Of a stretch of 40,301 nucleotides of DNA, positions 16,345 through 24,047 are shown piece by piece; positions within the stretch are counted from its first letter, which is position 1, and each line of letters starts with the position of its first letter. This DNA is from Clostridiaceae bacterium (lineage in GTDB: Bacteria; Bacillota; Clostridia; Lachnospirales; Lachnospiraceae): assembly GCA_018378255.1 (NCBI GenBank), contig JAGZXV010000026.1, forward strand, positions 1 to 40,301, given 5' to 3'. The translations under genes and the position numbers were made by a program. A model generated the notes under the pieces. The model did not search any database, was not told the DNA's origin, and saw only the letters and a list, made by a program, of their open reading frames with translations.

Positions 16345-17202
16345 TTACACTATGGCCATCTTATTTCTAAGGGTATCCATAAATGAGACGTCTTTCAGTT
16401 TTATCAATGTGGTATCAATTCCCGCCTGCTGTATCTCTATATAATCCCCGGTCAGTAAATCCGTTGCCGTATCACCGTCAAAAACCGCCACCTGCCCTCT
16501 GGCATCCGATCCCTCAATCCGGATCTTTATGCAGTCCCCGGCAGAGAGCACAATGCTTCTTGCATTCAGGCTGTGGGAACAGATCGGGGTCACGATGATC
16601 ATCCGGGAATCCGGAACCACAATCGGGCCGCCGGCAGATAAATTATAAGCGGTAGAACCGGTAGGCGTAGCAATGATCATACCGTCTGCCGTGTATTCAT
16701 TTAAGAACTCTTCATTGACATATAGCCGGAATCTTAAAACCTTTAAAAGATCTTTTCTGGTAATCACAATCTCATTCAGGGCTATGTCCTGATAAACTCT
16801 GGCTCCATTATGATAAGCCGCCCCTGTGAGCATCATCCGTTTTTCCAACTGGTAATTATCATCTACTAAGCTGTCTAACAGACAGCCGATTTCTTCTTCC
16901 CTGCTGATCTGGGTCAGATATCCCAGCCGCCCCATATTGACGCCTACCAGAGGAAGCCGGCTTCCCGCCAGGTCTCTGGCAGCCTGGATCAAGGTGCCGT
17001 CTCCACCAAAGGTTATCACGCATTGGGTCTTGGACGGAAGCGCCGCCAGGTTTGTATATTTATAGCCTTTTCCGCTCATTCCAGTTCCGTTCTTCTGGAT
17101 CACGCAGGCCGCCCCGCGTTCCTGCAGATAAAGGCTGACCGCCTCTGCCGCTTCACAGGCGCTCTCCTTTTCAGGATTTACAATCAGGTAAAAATACTCC
17201 AT
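16345..17202 (-). CDS. nadK: NAD kinase
   Basis: A 285-residue cytosolic enzyme that phosphorylates NAD to NADP. It has the catalytic GGDGT motif (residues 66-70), NMGRLGYL (the NxGxLG segment) and the substrate-binding TGSTAYNLSAGGPIV. Length and motifs are normal. ATG 17202 has GAGAGGGAG closely upstream. It lies between tlyA and argR in the housekeeping operon. Confidence 0.96.
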   Translation of the reverse strand: MEYFYLIVNPEKESACEAAEAVSLYLQERGAACVIQKNGTGMSGKGYKYTNLAALPSKTQCVITFGGDGTLIQAARDLAGSRLPLVGVNMGRLGYLTQISREEEIGCLLDSLVDDNYQLEKRMMLTGAAYHNGARVYQDIALNEIVITRKDLLKVLRFRLYVNEEFLNEYTADGMIIATPTGSTAYNLSAGGPIVVPDSRMIIVTPICSHSLNARSIVLSAGDCIKIRIEGSDARGQVAVFDGDTATDLLTGDYIEIQQAGIDTTLIKLKDVSFMDTLRNKMAIV

Positions 17203-17225
17203 CTCTCCCTCTCAATCTGCCGCTT

Positions 17226-18026
17226 CTATAAGGTACTGTGCGCCTCTTCCACCACAGCTTTCGCATCTACAGGTATTGTATCATAAGTTCCGGACTCATG
17301 ATTCTGCAGATATAGTAAGTACTCTATATTCCCCTCCGGCCCCTTAATCGGGGAGAATTCAAGTCCCAGAATTTCAAATCCGATGCCGGCCGCAAAATGA
17401 ATCACGGCCTCGATCACTTCCAGATGGGTGCTCTTTTCGCGTACCACACCCTTTTTCCCAACTTTTTCCCTGCCCGCTTCGAACTGGGGTTTAATCAGAC
17501 AGACGATCTGCCCGTCCTCTTTTAAAAGCTGTTTTACCGGTCCCAGCACCTTGGTAAGGGATATAAAGGAAACGTCAATAGAGGAAAAATCAATGCGGTC
17601 ACAGATGTCCTGCGGGGTCACATACCGGATATTGGTTTTTTCCATACAGACCACCCGCTCATCATTTCTCAGTTTCCAGGCCAGCTGGCCGTGTCCTACG
17701 TCAACCGCATACACCTTCACCGCACCATTCTGCAGCATGCAGTCCGTAAAGCCGCCGGTGGAGGAACCCACATCCATACAAACCCTGCCCTCCAAAGTCA
17801 CTCCAAAATGGGTCATGGCCTTTTCCAGTTTCAGGCCGCCGCGGCTGACGTATTTAAGCGTCGCTCCCCGGACTTCGATATTCACCGTATCTTCAAATGT
17901 GGTTCCTGCCTTATCCTCTTTCTGGCCATCCACATATACAATTCCCGACATAATGATGGCTTTCGCCTTTTCTCTCGACTCTGCCAGATTTCTGCTAACC
18001 AGCAGCACATCCAGTCTTTCTTTCAT
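17226..18026 (-). CDS. tlyA: TlyA-family rRNA 2'-O-methyltransferase / hemolysin-like protein
   Basis: A 266-residue protein with an N-terminal S4 RNA-binding domain (about 1-60, ERLDVLLVSRNLAESREKA) and an FtsJ-like SAM methyltransferase domain. Motif I is VCMDVGSSTGGFTD. TlyA proteins methylate cytidines in 16S and 23S rRNA in mycobacteria; some are called hemolysins. ATG 18026 is preceded by GCGAGG. It lies in the conserved dxs-tlyA-nadK order. Confidence 0.94.
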   Translation of the reverse strand: MKERLDVLLVSRNLAESREKAKAIIMSGIVYVDGQKEDKAGTTFEDTVNIEVRGATLKYVSRGGLKLEKAMTHFGVTLEGRVCMDVGSSTGGFTDCMLQNGAVKVYAVDVGHGQLAWKLRNDERVVCMEKTNIRYVTPQDICDRIDFSSIDVSFISLTKVLGPVKQLLKEDGQIVCLIKPQFEAGREKVGKKGVVREKSTHLEVIEAVIHFAAGIGFEILGLEFSPIKGPEGNIEYLLYLQNHESGTYDTIPVDAKAVVEEAHSTL

Positions 18027-18094
18027 AATTTCCTCGCATCCTGCCGCACAGGCGGCACTTTTGGACCTCTGGTTCCAGATTGCGTCCGATCATT

Positions 18095-19972
18095 CTAGTC
18101 TTCTTCCAGAGTATCCAGATATTGTTCTTTTAACGTCTGCAGAACGGAATCGCTGTCGATCTTAAGTCCTTCACGGAGCAGCGATACATTTCCATGTTCC
18201 ACATAGGCATCCGGCAAAGCGATATTGAGCACTTTTATTCCCGGATACTTGTTGTGTATATAGGCTGTGATCTGAAGCCCATAACCGCCCTGGAGCACGT
18301 TTTCTTCCAGTGTAACAATGATTTTATGATTTTGTGCCAGTCTGTCCACCAAATCGGAATCAAATGGTTTAATAAAACGGCCGTTAGCCAGGGAACAGTG
18401 ATATCCCAGGGATTTCAGCTTCATCCTCACGTGTTCAGCCGTACTCACCATGCTTCCCACGGCCAGCAGCGCAATTTCATCCTCTTCATAGAGTATCTCG
18501 CCCTTCCCATATTCCACAAGACTGTCAAATTCCCTCAGCCCACGGTACGCTTCCCCTCTCGGATAGCGCACTGCAATAGGCCCGTTGTAACTGACGGCAA
18601 ATTCCAGATCCTGTCTCAATTCCCACAAATTCTTAGGCGCCAGCACGCTCATGTTGGGTATGGAAGTCAAATAGGACAGATCGAAAATCCCCTGATGGGT
18701 TTCTCCGTCGCTGCCCACCAATCCGGCCCGGTCAACTGCAAATATCACCGGCAGATTCTGTATGCAGACATCATGAAGGATCTGGTCATAAGCCCTCTGT
18801 AAAAATGAAGAATATACCGCCACCACAGGGCGCAGCCCCGCCGCAGCCATGCCAGCCGCTGAAGTAACTGCATGTTCTTCCGCAATCCCCACGTCAAAAA
18901 AGCGGTTTGGAAATAATTTGCCGAAACGCTTCAACCCTGTTCCATCCGGCATAGCCGCAGTAATTCCCACAATTCTGTGGTTTTTCTGGGCCAGTTCGCA
19001 GATTTCCTTAGAAAATACATCCGTATAGGACGGGTATTTTTTCTCATTTTTCGCTTTTCCCGTAGCGATGTCAAATGGTTCCACACCGTGGAATCCGGAT
19101 GGATTCCTCTCCGCCGGCTTGTAGCCCTTTCCCTTTTTTGTCAGCACATGGACCAAAACAGCATGATTCAGTTTTTTTGCTTCCCGGAATGTCTTTGTCA
19201 GTTGTTTGATATCATGGCCGTCCACAGGGCCCAAATAGGTAATGCCCATATTTTCAAACAGCATACCCGGAATTACAAGCTGCTTGATTCCATTTTTCGT
19301 CCGGCTGATCTTATCCACTATGCTGTAGCCCACAACCGGAATCTTTTCAAGGGAAGACGCCACAAATTTTTTCAGGTCATTATATCCCTCGCCGGTGCGC
19401 AGCCCGCCCAAATACCGGGACATACCGCCCACATTTTCGGAAATGGACATGTTATTGTCATTGAGCACAATGATAAAATTACGTTCCATGCGGGCTGCGT
19501 TGTTCAGCGCTTCATAGGCCATTCCACCGGTCAAAGCGCCGTCCCCGATCACCGAAATCACAGAATAATCATCCCCTAAGAGATCTCTGCCCTGGGCGAT
19601 GCCCAGCCCCGCAGAAATCGAAGTGGAGCTATGGCCGGTGTCAAAGCAGTCAAAGGGGCTTTCTTTCCTCTTAGGGAAACCGCTCAGGCCCCCATATTTG
19701 CGCAGTTCATCAAAACTGTCTTTTCTGCCGCTGAGGATCTTATGGGTATAGGACTGGTGTCCCACATCCCAGATCACTTTATCTTTTGGCAGGTCAAATG
19801 CCAGGTACAGAGCCATCGTAAGCTCTACAACCCCCAGGTTTGAAGCCAAATGACCGCCTGTACAACTGATCTTCTCTATTAAGAATGTGCGGATCTCCTC
19901 CGCCAGCTGCTCCAGTTGTCCGCCGGTAAGCACTTTAATGTCTTCCGGCTGTTTTATCATATCTAATATCAT
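18095..19972 (-). CDS. dxs: 1-deoxy-D-xylulose-5-phosphate synthase
   Basis: A 625-residue thiamine-diphosphate enzyme joining pyruvate and glyceraldehyde-3-phosphate in the first step of the MEP isoprenoid pathway. The ThDP motif is GDGALTGGMAYEALNNAA. The N-terminal GHQSYTHKILSGR, the transketolase pyrimidine domain (GIAEEHAVTSAAGMA) and the C-terminal transketolase domain are all present. RBS AAGGGA precedes ATG 19972. It is coupled to ispA upstream, so isoprenoid precursor and prenyl chain synthesis are co-expressed. Confidence 0.97.
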   Translation of the reverse strand: MILDMIKQPEDIKVLTGGQLEQLAEEIRTFLIEKISCTGGHLASNLGVVELTMALYLAFDLPKDKVIWDVGHQSYTHKILSGRKDSFDELRKYGGLSGFPKRKESPFDCFDTGHSSTSISAGLGIAQGRDLLGDDYSVISVIGDGALTGGMAYEALNNAARMERNFIIVLNDNNMSISENVGGMSRYLGGLRTGEGYNDLKKFVASSLEKIPVVGYSIVDKISRTKNGIKQLVIPGMLFENMGITYLGPVDGHDIKQLTKTFREAKKLNHAVLVHVLTKKGKGYKPAERNPSGFHGVEPFDIATGKAKNEKKYPSYTDVFSKEICELAQKNHRIVGITAAMPDGTGLKRFGKLFPNRFFDVGIAEEHAVTSAAGMAAAGLRPVVAVYSSFLQRAYDQILHDVCIQNLPVIFAVDRAGLVGSDGETHQGIFDLSYLTSIPNMSVLAPKNLWELRQDLEFAVSYNGPIAVRYPRGEAYRGLREFDSLVEYGKGEILYEEDEIALLAVGSMVSTAEHVRMKLKSLGYHCSLANGRFIKPFDSDLVDRLAQNHKIIVTLEENVLQGGYGLQITAYIHNKYPGIKVLNIALPDAYVEHGNVSLLREGLKIDSDSVLQTLKEQYLDTLEED

Positions 19973-19982
19973 GCTGCATCCC

Positions 19983-20870
19983 TTATTTTTCTCTCGTCAC
20001 CAGCATGAGGATCAAATCTTCCAGAAATTGGTTCTTACCAGGCAGAGCATGAAGATATTCCACTGCCTGTCCGGAGATCTTCTCCACATCGGCTTTCGCT
20101 TTTTCTATTCCTTCCAATGTTACATAGGTGGTTTTATTATTCTTCTCATCGCTGAGAACCGGCTTACCAAGCACGCCCGGATCAGCCGTCACATCCAGAA
20201 TATCATCCTGGATCTGGAACGCCAGTCCCACAGCCGCTGCCATCTTCTCCACATTCACAAGCTGATCTTCATCGGCTCCGCCCAGACAGGCGCCAACCAT
20301 CATGGCCGCCTCCAAAAGCGCCCCTGTCTTCAAACGGTAAATGAAGTCCAGCTTATCCTTTGGCACCGGTTTACTGGTCAGCTCCACATCCACCGTCTGT
20401 CCGCCGATCATGCCATAAATCCCTGTTTTCTGTGCCAGGATTCCAATACACCTTCCCACCTTTTCCGGATGGCAGGTCATGGAAAATGCCTTGGATGCCG
20501 TTTCAATGGCATAGATAAGAAGGGCATCCCCGGCCAGCACAGCCATATCATAGCCAAACTTCACCCATGTGGTAGGCATCCCGCGGCGCAGGGTGTCATT
20601 GTCCATACAGGGAAGGTCATCGTGGATTAAGGACGAAGTGTGTATCATCTCTATCGCAGCCATAAACGGCCCGATCTCTTCTCCTGTCCCTCCGAATAAC
20701 CGGTAAGTTTCCCGCATCAAAAGGGGACGCAGCCGTTTCCCACCTGCATTAACGCTGTAATTCATCGCTTCAAAGATGGTTTTCTGATGTCCCTCTTCTT
20801 TTGGAAGATACCGGGCAATCACTTCTTCCATCTCCTGAGTACAAACCTCTAACTGTTCTTTTGGATTCAT
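19983..20870 (-). CDS. ispA: Polyprenyl synthetase, likely farnesyl diphosphate synthase
   Basis: A 295-residue trans-isoprenyl diphosphate synthase. The first aspartate-rich motif is HDDLPCMDND (near residue 84-92), with the two-residue insertion typical of bacterial FPP synthases, and the second is FQIQDDILD (about 220). KTGALLEA is also characteristic. The start is one base after the xseB stop. The gene order xseA-xseB-ispA-dxs is common in Firmicutes. Geranylgeranyl product length cannot be excluded. Confidence 0.95.
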   Translation of the reverse strand: MNPKEQLEVCTQEMEEVIARYLPKEEGHQKTIFEAMNYSVNAGGKRLRPLLMRETYRLFGGTGEEIGPFMAAIEMIHTSSLIHDDLPCMDNDTLRRGMPTTWVKFGYDMAVLAGDALLIYAIETASKAFSMTCHPEKVGRCIGILAQKTGIYGMIGGQTVDVELTSKPVPKDKLDFIYRLKTGALLEAAMMVGACLGGADEDQLVNVEKMAAAVGLAFQIQDDILDVTADPGVLGKPVLSDEKNNKTTYVTLEGIEKAKADVEKISGQAVEYLHALPGKNQFLEDLILMLVTREK

Positions 20871-20871
20871 A

Positions 20872-21093
20872 TTATCTCTCTTGCTCTCCTTCAGCCAGGA
20901 TCATGATCTGTTTTTCTACCTTATCTATTTGATCATTGCATGATTTTACCAGTTTCATACCAGCTTCGTAATATTTAAATGATTCTTCCAGCGTGGTCTC
21001 GCCTGCTTCCATCTTCCCTATGATCTCTTCAAGGGCTTCAAATGTCTGCTCTATATTCATCTCTTCCCCGGTTGTCTTTTCCTTTTCAGCCAT
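20872..21093 (-). CDS. xseB: Exodeoxyribonuclease VII small subunit
   Basis: A 73-residue cytoplasmic helical protein. The motif FEALEEIIGKMEAGETTLEESFKYYE, given here only in part as LEESFKYYEAGMKL, is diagnostic. It partners XseA in degrading single-stranded DNA to oligonucleotides. RBS AAAGGA precedes ATG 21093, 12 bp after xseA. Confidence 0.95.
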   Translation of the reverse strand: MAEKEKTTGEEMNIEQTFEALEEIIGKMEAGETTLEESFKYYEAGMKLVKSCNDQIDKVEKQIMILAEGEQER

Positions 21094-21105
21094 GAAAATT
21101 CCTTT

Positions 21106-22326
21106 CTAATTCGGTTGTGTGAAGCCGCTGTTATCCCTGGTGTCCTCCGCCCGGGCCGTTATCACGCCGTCGGACAGCCAGATCTCAACCGGATCACCTT
21201 TTTTTACCTGTTTTACCGTTTCAATTCTCCCGCCGTCACCGTCTGTAATAAATCCAAATCCCTTACTTATCTTATCAAGCGGCGATAATCCCTGAAGCCT
21301 GCTGCTCAAAAGGGCCAGACGGTGCTTTTGACTCATCAGGCTGCGGTCTAAAAGGGCCTTCATCTCATCTTCCATATCAGCCAGCCGCTGTCTCTTTTCA
21401 TTTAACTGCCGGCCGGGATGATAGAGTTTTAAACGGAGCCGGTACTGCTCCAGCCTGTTTTTCTTCTGCTCCAGCTTTCTCATGAGATTTCTCTCCAGAA
21501 CCTGCTGGTAAGACTGCACTTTCATCTCAAACTGCCTGTAATCGAATACCGCCAGTTCAGCAGCCGCCGATGGCGTAGGCGCTCTTAAATCCGCCACATA
21601 ATCCGCTATGGTCACATCGGTTTCATGACCCACTGCGGAAATGACCGGCGTTTCGCATTCAAAAATAGCCCTGGCCACCGCTTCTTCGTTAAATGCCCAC
21701 AGATCTTCGATGGAACCGCCGCCTCTTCCCGCGATGATCACATCCACTCCCATGGCATCCAGTGTTTTAATGCCTGTGACGATGCTCTGCTTGGCGCCAT
21801 CGCCCTGAACCAGGGCCGGATACAGAATGAGCTGCACATATGGGTTCCTTCTGTGGGAAATATTGATAATATCCTGAATGGCCGCTCCCGTAGGCGCGGT
21901 CACAATTCCAACTCTCTTTGCATAAGCCGGGATGGGCTGCTTATATTCCGCCGCAAACATTCCCATCTCTTCCAGTTCGTCCCTCAGTTTGCAGAACCGT
22001 TCATATAAACCGCCGGTTCCGTCCAAAGTCACCTGCTGGGCGTAAAGCTGATATTTTCCGTCTCTTTCGTAAACGTCCACGGTTCCGCGGACCACAACCT
22101 GCTGCCCTTCCTCTAAGCGAAAAGCGAGACCTCTTCGCTGGCTGGCAAACATCACAGCCGACAGGGTCCCTGACTTATCTTTTAGTGTAAAATAAATATG
22201 CCCTGAGGTGTGATACTTGCAGTTTGAAATCTCACCCTTTACCGATATGCGGTTTAACATATAATCCTGGGCAAACATATTTTTAATGTATGCATTTACC
22301 TGTGAAACAGAATAAACATTCGCCAT
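21106..22326 (-). CDS. xseA: Exodeoxyribonuclease VII large subunit
   Basis: A 406-residue catalytic subunit of exonuclease VII. The N-terminal OB fold (VSVKGEISNCKYHTSGHIYF) binds DNA; the catalytic core includes GRGGGSIEDLWAFNEE and the conserved VGHETDVTIADYVAD. A coiled coil follows. The start ATG 22326 lies five bases after the nusB stop with only a weak GAGA, suggesting translational coupling. Confidence 0.96.
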   Translation of the reverse strand: MANVYSVSQVNAYIKNMFAQDYMLNRISVKGEISNCKYHTSGHIYFTLKDKSGTLSAVMFASQRRGLAFRLEEGQQVVVRGTVDVYERDGKYQLYAQQVTLDGTGGLYERFCKLRDELEEMGMFAAEYKQPIPAYAKRVGIVTAPTGAAIQDIINISHRRNPYVQLILYPALVQGDGAKQSIVTGIKTLDAMGVDVIIAGRGGGSIEDLWAFNEEAVARAIFECETPVISAVGHETDVTIADYVADLRAPTPSAAAELAVFDYRQFEMKVQSYQQVLERNLMRKLEQKKNRLEQYRLRLKLYHPGRQLNEKRQRLADMEDEMKALLDRSLMSQKHRLALLSSRLQGLSPLDKISKGFGFITDGDGGRIETVKQVKKGDPVEIWLSDGVITARAEDTRDNSGFTQPN

Positions 22327-22331
22327 ATTCT

Positions 22332-22775
22332 CTATACCAGTTTTGCCAGAATTCCATTGACAAATGCAGGGGAATCGTCTCCTCCGAATTTCTTGGCCAA
22401 TTCCACCGCCTCGTTAATGGCTACCTTTTCCGGCACCTCTTCATCATATAATATTTCGTACAAAGCCAGCCGCAGAATGGTCAGTTCCACCTTGCCCATA
22501 CGTTTTGTCGTCCATCCCTCTGCAACCGCATTAATCTTTGCGTCCAGATCGGGAATCTTTCCTTCGATATCCTCCACTTTCCTGCGGAGATAATCGCTGT
22601 CGTGAAGGTCAAACGCTGCCTTATGAAGGATTTCACAGACTCCTTCCGGAGACACCTCGTCTTCCTCCGGCGATTCATAATATAATTCTATCTGTTCCGG
22701 CTTTTCATTGGCCGGGTAAAAGTCAGCCGCGAACAACATCTTAAATCCATGCTCCCGCAATTCTCTTCTGGTCAT
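22332..22775 (-). CDS. nusB: Transcription antitermination factor NusB
   Basis: A 147-residue all-helical RNA-binding protein that acts with NusE in rRNA antitermination. It begins with TRRELREHGFKMLF and ends with the signature EILYDEEVPEKVAINEAVELAKKFGGDDSPAFVNGIL, of which EVPEKVAINEAVELAK is the core. RBS AGGAGG precedes ATG 22775 and a strong promoter lies 35 bases further up. It heads the nusB-xseA-xseB-ispA-dxs operon. Confidence 0.95.
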   Translation of the reverse strand: MTRRELREHGFKMLFAADFYPANEKPEQIELYYESPEEDEVSPEGVCEILHKAAFDLHDSDYLRRKVEDIEGKIPDLDAKINAVAEGWTTKRMGKVELTILRLALYEILYDEEVPEKVAINEAVELAKKFGGDDSPAFVNGILAKLV

Positions 22776-22809
22776 GTGACATCCTCCTGATTTGCTAATC
22801 TAATGCTTA

Positions 22810-22838
22810 ATTATAGCGTAAATCCATTCTTTTCACAA
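22810..22838 (-). promoter_or_regulatory. Sigma-A-type promoter of the nusB operon
   Basis: On the minus strand TTGTGA (22833-22838) and TATAAT (22810-22815) are separated by exactly 17 bp, 35 bases before the nusB ATG. Confidence 0.75.
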
Positions 22839-22851
22839 TAGCTAATCCGAT

Positions 22852-22880
22852 AAAAAAGGCAGGCAGGCCGTTAATGGCCT
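22852..22880 (-). terminator. Candidate terminator after asp23
   Basis: On the minus strand AGGCC (22876-22880) and GGCCT (22865-22869) form a short stem with a six-base loop. A GCCTGCC spacer and TTTTTT (22852-22857) follow. The stem is short and the spacer long, so it is a modest candidate. Confidence 0.45.
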
Positions 22881-22941
22881 ACGATTCACAGCCGTCTTGC
22901 CGTTTTCAGGGCAGAGGCAGTAAACAGTAATGTAACAATAA

Positions 22942-22986
22942 CAGCCAGCCGCAGTCACAGCTAAAAACTGCAACTACAACTGGCTG
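22942..22986. repeat. Interrupted inverted repeat downstream of asp23
   Basis: CAGCCAG (22942-22948) pairs with CTGGCTG (22980-22986). Inside it, GCAGT pairs with ACTGC, giving a two-part stem over 45 bases. It lies 39 bases after the asp23 stop and may assist termination or stabilise the mRNA end. Confidence 0.5.
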
Positions 22987-23024
22987 AGCATTCCTTCTTA
23001 TAGAATATGGATTTACCTGTTTGT

Positions 23025-23411
23025 TTATTTATCGCCTTCGATATTCACTCCGGCAATCTTAATATTCACTTCCAGCACTACCAGACCTGTCATGTTCTCA
23101 ATAGCTGTCTTCACTTTATCCTGGACCTTTTCGCATACCACCGGGATATTGTATCCGTATTTCATGTTCAGGGACAAATCTACAGTTACATGTTCTTCCG
23201 TCACATCGATCTTAACTCCCTTAGACAGGTTTTTCATGCCCAGCTTTCCAACCAGTTCATTGGTAATATTCCCCGCCATGGAATCAACGCCCTCTACCTC
23301 GGTAGCGGCAAGGCCCGCAATTATGGCTACCACTTCGTCTGCGATCTGAACTTCTCCGATTTTATCTTTTTCATATACTTTATGAGTATTTCTCTCTTCT
23401 AAATCTGCCAC
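23025..23411 (-). CDS. Asp23/Gls24-family envelope stress protein
   Basis: A 128-residue soluble protein of the Asp23/Gls24 (YqhY-like) family. The conserved core begins near GEVQIADEVVAIIAGLAATEVEGV, of which IADEVVAIIAGLAATEVEG is diagnostic. The start is GTG 23411, since AGGAGG lies seven bases upstream and no ATG is suitable. The family is linked to cell-envelope and lipid homeostasis and is typically found next to nusB in Firmicutes. It has its own extended -10 promoter. Confidence 0.93.
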   Translation of the reverse strand: MADLEERNTHKVYEKDKIGEVQIADEVVAIIAGLAATEVEGVDSMAGNITNELVGKLGMKNLSKGVKIDVTEEHVTVDLSLNMKYGYNIPVVCEKVQDKVKTAIENMTGLVVLEVNIKIAGVNIEGDK

Positions 23412-23442
23412 GGCAATACCTCCTGTGTTTCATATTATACCC

Positions 23443-23451
23443 ATTATAGCA
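23443..23451 (-). promoter_or_regulatory. Extended -10 promoter of asp23
   Basis: The minus strand reads TGC-TATAAT (23443-23451), an extended -10 element; a second TATAAT at 23434-23439 follows. There is no good -35. The start would lie about 25 bases before GTG 23411, separating asp23 from the island upstream. Confidence 0.55.
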
Positions 23452-23491
23452 AAGTTATGAGTTTTTGCATAGGGGAAGATGTGGCTGGCCC

Positions 23492-23992
23492 TTATTTCTT
23501 ATTAAGTTTCATCTGTTCTTTAAACTTCTTCTTCATAATAGAAGCGCCCACAGATGATGTAAGTTCTTCTTCGCTTAATTTACCGAGTTTTACCATTTTA
23601 CAGACTTCTATGAAAGCTTTTCCAAGCGCCAGCGTAACCAGGCCTGCAGTGCCTATGGATACCGCTCCTCCGGCCACCGTTCCGGGTCCGGGTACCAGTT
23701 TCAGTAAATTAGCTGCCACAGTTTTGCCAATAATCGTCGCTCCGCCTGCTCCAACAGCCGTTACTGCCAGCATTTTCAATCCGTCTTTTCCGATGTCAAT
23801 GCCATAAATGCCGCAGATTGATGCCATAAGAAGCACTTGTTCACCGGCCAACATGGGGGCATCGGCAAAGGGAATGGGTACTGCCCCGGTTGCTGCCGTC
23901 GCTGCAACTGCAAATGCCACCGCATTTTCTGCTTTTTCATTCATCGCTGTGATTTCCAGGTCTTTTAATTCCTTTTCTAATTCATCCGTCAT
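23492..23992 (-). CDS. DUF697-like hydrophobic protein of unknown function
   Basis: A 166-residue protein from ATG 23992, chosen because AGGAGG lies seven bases upstream; the longer frame lacks such a site. An acidic N-terminal helix (about 1-22) is followed by Ala/Gly-rich hydrophobic segments around 23-65 and 74-131, containing VPIPFADAPML and YGIDI. The closing GKAFIEVCKMVKLGKLSEEEL resembles DUF697, a domain often fused to GTPases but free-standing here. A basic tail ends the protein. It is the last gene of a three-gene run whose other proteins also carry Gly/Ala-rich membrane-like segments. Function unknown; the domain link is by pattern only. Confidence 0.8.
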   Translation of the reverse strand: MTDELEKELKDLEITAMNEKAENAVAFAVAATAATGAVPIPFADAPMLAGEQVLLMASICGIYGIDIGKDGLKMLAVTAVGAGGATIIGKTVAANLLKLVPGPGTVAGGAVSIGTAGLVTLALGKAFIEVCKMVKLGKLSEEELTSSVGASIMKKKFKEQMKLNKK

Positions 23993-24047
23993 AGTAGGAC
24001 CTCCTGCTTTTTCGGTCAAGAAGACGAGCCGTTCTGAACAGTTACAT

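Noticed and set aside
17428..18165. 245-codon open frame on the plus strand
   Set aside because: It lies antisense to tlyA and the dxs end, is Ser/Phe/Thr-rich as expected of a reverse-complement frame, and has no ribosome binding site.
19887..20630. 247-codon plus-strand open frame
   Set aside because: Antisense to ispA and dxs, His/Cys-rich shadow composition, no RBS or recognised motif.
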